The translations under genes were made by a program, and so were the position numbers. The notes below the pieces were generated by a model that was given only the letters and a program-made list of their open reading frames with translations, did not search any database and had not been told where the DNA came from. This document shows positions 57,901 through 64,000 of a stretch of DNA of 64,000 nt, one piece after another (the first letter of the stretch is position 1; each line of letters opens with the position of its first letter). The stretch is from NCBI RefSeq assembly GCF_964275005.1, contig NC_092704.1, positions 5,662,048 through 5,726,047 of the forward strand, read 5' to 3'. The stretch comes from Diadema setosum (Eukaryota > Echinodermata > Echinoidea > Diadematoida > Diadematidae).

Positions 57901-60900
57901 TATATTTTTTTTGTTTCACTATCACATAAAATCACAAAATTTACAATTGTTTAGCAGTCATTATGGAAAAAGGAAAAAAACAAAGCAAAACATAAAGTGA
58001 CAAGAACCTTTCATTAAAAAAACATTTCAATACCATACATAAAAAGAAGCACCATGTTTGAGAACCCCCTGCCAAATAGAGCAAATAGGGAAGAGCATCA
58101 ATCACATGTTACACAGTTTACACTACACAATCAAGTTTTACTCCTACTCTTTATTATATGTACCAACAACAACAACAACAAAAAGAAAAAAAAGACACTC
58201 CTCTATGCTTTATCATCTTTGGTCATGTCTAAATTGAACTGGTTACAGAAAAAAACTAGAAATGTCGCTTTGGCGACTGGTATGCCTCCGCCATAATGCA
58301 TGATTTTCCCAATAGGTATAGATAGTACATGTGGACACTGTGTGATTACATTTTCACAAAATTGGCAAAATATTGGAATGACAAGTTTGTCACAAATGTG
58401 TTGAATGTTCACCTTCCTTGACCTAGGTTTAATTGGATGAATAAGAGAGCATGTACAGTATCTAGGGATTTAAGGACTTTAACTTGACTTTGACCCATTC
58501 ATACATTTAGGCATTGAGTAATTTTCAAGGTACAGGTGATGTGGAGAAAAAGTGAAATTTCTGAATTGAATAGTAAATTGTTACCATTTTCATCTGGCCC
58601 TTGACCCTAAAATTCATAAGATAATTACTTTCAGGTAGAACATGCATAATATGTAAGTACTAAGTTTCAAGGTAACTTGAGCCACTTCCGAGATATGGAG
58701 GAAAAAGTTAGTTCAGCACTTTCACTTGATCTTTGACCTTTTGACCTTTGAGGCAAAAAGAGGAAAAAAAAAAAAACTTTCCAGAGAATTTCTATTAGGT
58801 TACACATGCATACACCAAGCGTAAAAAAATAACCCTGCTGGCATTGCATAAATATGAGGGTAATAGTAAAATTTTGAAGTGTTGCACTTGACCTTTGACC
58901 CCTAACCTTTGACCCCATGAACCCTACATTCTCTAGATAATCACTTCCAGTCAGTACATGTATATACTATGTTCCATGAAGATACCTTGAACAATTTTCC
59001 AAGGTACGGAGAAAAAAAAAAGAAGTTTTAATATTTTTACTTGACCTTTTGACCTTTGAACTTTGACCTCATGACCCAAACTTTCACCAGAGAATCTTAA
59101 TTGGGTAATACATGTATACACTAAGTTTCAAGAAAATGTCTTCAGGCATTCAATAGATATGGTGGAAATAGTGAAATTTTATGTATTTGACCCTGACCTT
59201 TTGACCTTTGACCTTTGACCTCACGACCCAAACTTTCACCAGAGAATCTTAATTGGGTAATACATGTATACACTAAGTTTCAAGAAAATCTCTTCAGGCA
59301 TTCAATAGATATGGTGGAAATAGTGAAATTTTATGTATTTGACCTTGACCTTTTGACCTTTGACCTTGAGCATGTGCACCCAAAAGTTGATAGGCACAAC
59401 TTCACCCCCTAATACACATACATGCCAAGTTTCATTAGGATACCTCAACAGGTTTCGATAGTTACCTTGTCCACAAAATTCATTACGGACGGACGGAAGG
59501 ACGGACGGACGGACGGACGGACAACCCGAAAACATAATGCCTCCGGCACCACTTCGTGGCGGAGGCATAAAAAAAAACAACCAAAAAAAAAAAAAACCAG
59601 ACAGGATCCACAATTCGTAATGCGAACTCAGATGTTCACTTCCTCTCAGATATTTTTGAAAGTTTGAGCACATGAATCCCTCTCCCATGGTGGCATCAGA
59701 CAATATACTTACTAAATCAGGAACCCAAAGAGATTCACACATGCCGTACAGCTGCTCCGTACACGTTCCACCCACGACAAAGTCGTCGGTGAACATGGGG
59801 CAGCCTATTAGGTCGAGGTTACAGATGAAAGGTTTCAGGGTCTTTGGGTCAAGGCCCGCGATCACAGGCTCGATGAAGTACGGTCCGAATCTTTGGAAGT
59901 AAGGAAAGAGGCAGAGATGGTTTTGTGAATGCTGCGATCACACAAATTTGGCATTACTAGTGGACAGAGCATATGCAAACATTCTATATATTCTGGTTTT
60001 ATCTACTTAATATTTACTAATGTGCTTTTTGTCTACTGTTGATGCTCTTATTCTTAACAACCATAAATGAGGAAGAGAGAAAATTACAGCTCAAAGGGCA
60101 AGAAGAGGAGTATGAATAGCATTAAAACAGTGAAAATTTGAATGTTACAGGGTTGGTAAAGTATTGGTTGAGGTGAGGATTAAGCCTTTAACTTTTTGCG
60201 AGATACTTAGAAGCCACATTACAAAATGCCAAAGAACATACAATTCTAAGAGGAATTCAAAGTTTGTTTGATGAAAATCGGTTTTGAAATGGCTGAGATA
60301 TCCAAAAACATAGTTACAACAAAGCAATCCTAATAAAAGGTGGGTACCATCTTTTATTGGGATCACTTTGTTTTGGATATCTCAGCCATTTCAAAATCTA
60401 TTTTCATCAAATAAATTTTGAATTCCTTTGAGAATTATATGCTATCTTATATTTTATAAGAGGTTTCTCATTACCTCAAAAAATTATCATAAAAAAAAAC
60501 ACTGGAAACCTGAAGCACCATCTCAACCAAATCTGTACCATTTCTTTAACATGAATCTGACGTGCTGATCTACAACTTTATGGCAATGTGAATGCTGCTG
60601 TACATAACTAAATTTTTAAGGTGACAGTAAACTTTCAACTATCTCCAATAAGAAGTGTGATGATAGCATGTGTGTGATTACAGTTTGAAGGAAAACATGA
60701 AGAAAATATTTCTTTCAAAAATCACAAGTGGATTCTGTGAAATTTCATAGATAACAAAAAGCAGGAGCTGCACCTACACTGTGTAACATCACATTATGAG
60801 GGGACGTAGATTCTTGAAAGACGAACTGACTCAAAGAATTAATGGCTTGTAAAATTTAATGATATTCAAACATAAAACATCTGACTCCAACAGACACTAG

Positions 60901-62264
60901 CATAACATTTAGAGAAATTCAGACATAGAACACCTGGCTCAAAAAAACATCAATAGCTTGTTACACTTAGCAAAACATGACATACCCTACTCTGTACAAA
61001 TATGATTTTGATAACACACTTGGGTTTGAAACTTACCTTCTTTCATACAGGAGATTGGACACCATGCTCATGAAAGTTTGTGGTTTGATGTCCCTGTTTT
61101 CTCGCAATGTGTACAGATTCATTCTGAATTTCAATCTGTTAGCTCTGTTGGTTGACAGAAAGAAAGAAATACATGTACAAAGAAAAGAAAATGTACAATC
61201 TAAATGTACAAAGTACGTAAGAATTGATAAGCATTTGGAGACTGAAATTTACACTTGGAACTGACTGCTGGACTATCATAATTGACCGACTGAATGTGCA
61301 TTATGAAGTGATATAACATCGGTAATCAACAATTACCTTGTATAAGAGGAAACTGGAGCTTTGGAAAAACTGTTTGAAAATGATGAGCAAGTGTTTGAAA
61401 AAGACTTAAAATATCTTTGAGTGACTGGACTTATTACACTTAATTTTTCCAATCGGCAGTGGTGTTGTTCACAACCATTACACAGACAGTTTACTGACAT
61501 ATATATTTTGATAGTGAAGATTAAAGGGTGTGTACAGTTCTGGTCGAGGTGAGGATTTAGCTTTTAACGTTTTGCGAGATATTCAGAAACCACTCTATGA
61601 GATGTCAAAGAGCATGCAACTCTAAGGGGTATCAAAAGTTTATTTGATAAAAATTGGTTTTGAAGTGGCCGAGATATCGAAAAACAAGGTAAAACAAAGA
61701 GATATTATCACTCTTTTGGATATCTCAGCCATCTGAAAACCAATTTTCATCAAATAAACGTTGAATCCTTCTTAAAATTACATGCTCTTTCATATTTCAT
61801 AAGAGGTTTCTCATTATCTCACTTAGGAATGTAAAAAACATGAATCCCCACCTCAACCAGTACTGTACAGCCCCTTTAACTTTAAAATCTGTTACACCCT
61901 TAGATGTTCAATCATTCATTCAAATAATCATCATATAGTTCAGTGTTCCAGAGTTCATCAATTTCTTAAATTGAGCCAACAGTTTCAAACAGTGCTTTTA
62001 ATTTCCATGAGAGAAAATAAAAATGAGCTACCTACAAAACTGGGACCACAATGAACATGAAACTAATTGACTGACTTACACTGTCTGGACGTCTGTGGCG
62101 AGACCAGAGAGTCCCAGGTAAAGCCTTGGACCCATCTCAAAAATCTTTTGTGCATTCATGGAGATGGTCAGGGCCTGAGAACCAAATCGCCGATCAGAAC
62201 CGATTCCCACGCAGTCCTTGCCAATCATGGCCACGATGGCCGAACCGTTATATGACATAATAGA
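54902..62264 (-). CDS. PSMB3: PSMB3, 20S proteasome subunit beta-3 (initiator exon not seen)
   Basis: Beta-3 is a structural, non-catalytic subunit of the inner rings of the 20S proteasome core. Exons in transcript order: 62264-62080, 61144-61037, 59890-59713, 56550-56456, 54950-54902, with all phases consistent. The first exon seen opens, after an acceptor TTCCCCAG, with TCT ATT ATG, i.e. [11 protein letters not shown]. Vertebrate PSMB3 starts MSIMSYNG, so an upstream exon ending in ATG is inferred. With that ATG the protein is 205 residues, the same as human. If translation began at the ATG at 62258 it would be 202. Landmarks: [56 protein letters not shown], and the C terminus [12 protein letters not shown]. 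The N-terminal catalytic Thr is absent, as normal for beta-3. Introns carry MITEs, two TGACCT-rich elements and a GAA repeat. Confidence 0.95.
56045..56390. mobile_element. Foldback element in the last PSMB3 intron
   Basis: Left-arm words TTGGCCATTAG, TTTTTGTTTATG and ATGGTCTGAATTATG return in complement on the right as CAATTCAGACCAT, GAACAAAAATTAC and CCAATGGCCAA. About 345 bp, non-coding, ending about 65 bp from exon 56456-56550. Confidence 0.75.
57164..57359. mobile_element. TA-flanked MITE with CGCGAA-rich interior, PSMB3 intron
   Basis: Ends TACTGTACAAGCTGAAA / TTTCAGCTCGTACAGTA are inverted with one mismatch. The interior is dense in TTTCGCG and CGCGAAA words, as in the copy at 23827-24070. 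Confidence 0.8.
57402..57473. repeat. (CTT)n / (GAA)n triplet repeat, about 23 units
   Basis: Uninterrupted CTT on the plus strand, hence GAA/AAG on the PSMB3 sense strand, in the intron between exons 59713-59890 and 56456-56550. Confidence 0.95.
58253..59571 (+). mobile_element. TGACCT-rich repeat element, copy B (PSMB3 intron)
   Basis: Same ends as copy A (ACTAGAAATGTCGC..GGCGACTGGTATGCC to a GGAC run, ACCCGAAAACATAATGCC, TGGCGGAGGCATAAA). Includes a near-identical 152-bp internal duplication (AACTTTCACCAGAGAATC at 59079 and 59231). The right end is 141 bp from exon 59713-59890. Confidence 0.85.
60145..60549. mobile_element. TTAA-type foldback MITE (family A), PSMB3 intron
   Basis: Inverted arms around GATGAAAATCGGTTTTGAAA and its complement, ending TTTCTTTAAC. 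Left end TTACAGGGTTGGTAAAG, with one change from TTAA. Confidence 0.75.
61521..61879. mobile_element. TTAA-type foldback MITE (family A), PSMB3 intron
   Basis: The cleanest copy: TTAAAGGGTGTGTACAGT on the left, ACTGTACAGCCCCTTTAA on the right. The arms are inverted throughout. Confidence 0.85.
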
Positions 62265-62313
62265 CTGGGGAAATACAAAGGGTAAAGGAAAATAGAATTA
62301 GTTCTAGACTTAG

Positions 62314-63590
62314 ACTAGAAATGTCGCTATGGCGACTGATGCCTCCGCCATAATGCATGATTCTCCCAATAGGTGTATAGTGCAATGTCTTCACAATGAG
62401 TGATGACAGTTTCACATAACTGGCAAAATATTGAAATGACAGGTTTGTCAGAAATATCTTCAGTGTTCACTTTCCTTGAACTAGGTTTGCTATAATTGTC
62501 TATTAAAGGGTGTATGTATTTGGGGAATTGAGGATTTTTACTTGACTTTGGACTGACCCTTTTATAAGTTTGTGCATTTCTTAATTTTCAAGGTATGAAG
62601 AAAGAGTGTAATTACAGTAAAAAATAGATTTTTTTTTTTTTTTTGCATTTAAACATGGCCTTGACCCTTAACCTTTGACCTTCTAGCAGGAAATTTCCAA
62701 GAGAATCTCCATTAGGTAATACATGTATATTAAGTTTTAAAAATAACAATGCAAGCATTGCATATACTAGTGAGGGAAATAGTAAAATTTTGAGGAGTTG
62801 ACCTTGACCTTTGACCCCCTGACTATTGACCCATGACCCCTTATTCCCTAGATAATCCCTGCCAGTCAGTACATGCGTATGTACCAAGTTCCATGAAGAT
62901 ACATTGAACCATTTGCGAGAAAAATAAAATTGTAACATTTTCACCTAACCTTTGACCTAATGACATGAAACTCTCTCTGGAGAATCTTTACGCAGTAGTA
63001 CATGTCTACACCAAGTTTCAAGAAAATACCTCCGGGCATTGCATGGATATGGGGGAAATAGCAACATTTTTAGCATTTGACCTTGACCTTTTGACCTTTG
63101 ACCTCTTGCCAATGTCACTAAAATCTACTCAACTAATTGCTCCATCATACATCATCCTTAGACCAAGTTTGGTGAAAGCTGCTTCCTCCAGTTTTGAGTT
63201 ATCATGTAAACAGATAAATTTTAGGATTTGACCTTGATCTTTGACCTTTGACCTCTGTCCAATTTCACTCAAAAATTAATCAGATAATTGTCCTACCATA
63301 CATCATCCTCAGACAAAGTTTGGTGAAATTTGCTTGATCCAGTCTTGAGTTATCGCGTAAACAGATACAATTTCATGATTTGACCTTGACCTTTGGCCTT
63401 TGGCCGATTTCTGCCAAAGTCTTACCAAGTAATTGCCTCATCATACTTTATACTTGGACCAAGTTTGGTAAAATTCCAGTCAATATTACTGAAGTTATCG
63501 CGTAAACGAATGCGGACAGACATACGTAAGGACGGACGGACAACCCGAAAACATAATGCCTCCGGCACCACTTCCTGGCGGAGGAATAAA
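62314..63590 (+). mobile_element. TGACCT-rich repeat element, copy C (upstream of first visible PSMB3 exon)
   Basis: Starts ACTAGAAATGTCGCTATGGC and ends ACCCGAAAACATAATGCC..CTGGCGGAGGAATAAA. Its middle has diverged from copies A and B and uses CCAAGTTTGGTGAAA and GTTATCGCGTAAAC modules between the TGACCTTTGACC runs. A short GGACGGAC run remains near the right end. Confidence 0.8.
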
Positions 63591-64000
63591 AATGTATAAC
63601 TCATGCAGAATCCCATAAATAGCATGTGCCACACTGTGCCACTAATCACCTGCACTCCGTGGCAGCGATTCAAGATCAAGTTGCCTAATGAGATGGCATA
63701 AATGTCACAATTTAGCCAAATTTAACTTGACTTCCTCACACAGGTGTCTATCACTTTCGGTGCAATTCATGTGTTTACAGTCTTGAGAACTTTGATGAGG
63801 CGGGGCCTGGGTGAGATAACATTTTGGTAAATTTACATGTTATCCACTGAAATCAACACTTCTCCATGAGAGAGCAAAGGATTATATTTTTCCCATTTGA
63901 AAAAAGATTGTGAAGCAAAAACATCAGATGTAGAAACCTACTCTCATTCTACTGTACAAACCGCACATCTCAGAATTTTCTGCAAAGGGAGGCACAGTCA
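63591..64000. other. Unassigned sequence at the right edge
   Basis: Probably PSMB3 intron 1. A minus-strand exon carrying only leader plus ATG was looked for here and not found. No repeat or gene recognised. Confidence 0.4.

Overview
The window comes from an animal nuclear genome. Coding is split into short GC-richer exons with GT/AG boundaries, set in AT-rich introns and spacers full of small transposon relics. The proteins are close to their vertebrate orthologues. Gene content, intron style and repeat types fit an invertebrate deuterostome, most likely an echinoderm. The species cannot be fixed from sequence alone.

Layout. 394-630 (-): first coding exon of a basic, probably nucleolar protein (NOM1-like). 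It is divergent from ERCC3. 2481-20024 (+): complete ERCC3/XPB, the TFIIH DNA translocase, in 19 coding exons and 796 codons. 20025-26130: 3' UTR and a spacer filled with MITEs. 26310-40903 (-): complete CISD3, a mitochondrial double-CDGSH iron-sulphur protein, in 3 exons with a 13.7-kb first intron. 40904-41356: head-to-head promoter. 41357-50707 (+): complete SPAG6, the armadillo-repeat protein of the ciliary central apparatus, in 9 exons and 508 codons. 51840-54690: convergent spacer. 54902-62264 (-): PSMB3, proteasome beta-3, in five exons. An upstream exon supplying only the initiator ATG is inferred and not seen. 63591-64000: nothing recognised.

The four main genes have unrelated housekeeping or ciliary roles: transcription/repair, mitochondrial Fe-S, axoneme and proteasome. 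CISD3 and PSMB3 are also near neighbours in human 17q12, so part of the order may be ancestral. SPAG6 sits between them here.

Most of the unusual material is in CISD3 intron 1. A 10.7-kb stretch (28011-38753) is bounded by matching terminal inverted repeats. It holds a 160/161-bp tandem satellite in which most units carry an RFX X-box palindrome, a nested repeat full of nuclear-receptor half-sites, a 280-bp near-identical tandem duplication, and a chain of exon-like segments on the minus strand. Elsewhere there are three copies of the TGACCT-rich element, several TTAA- and TA-flanked MITE families, a 5'-truncated LINE in SPAG6 intron 1, and a tandemly duplicated tRNA-derived element with a 13-bp target duplication in SPAG6 intron 6.
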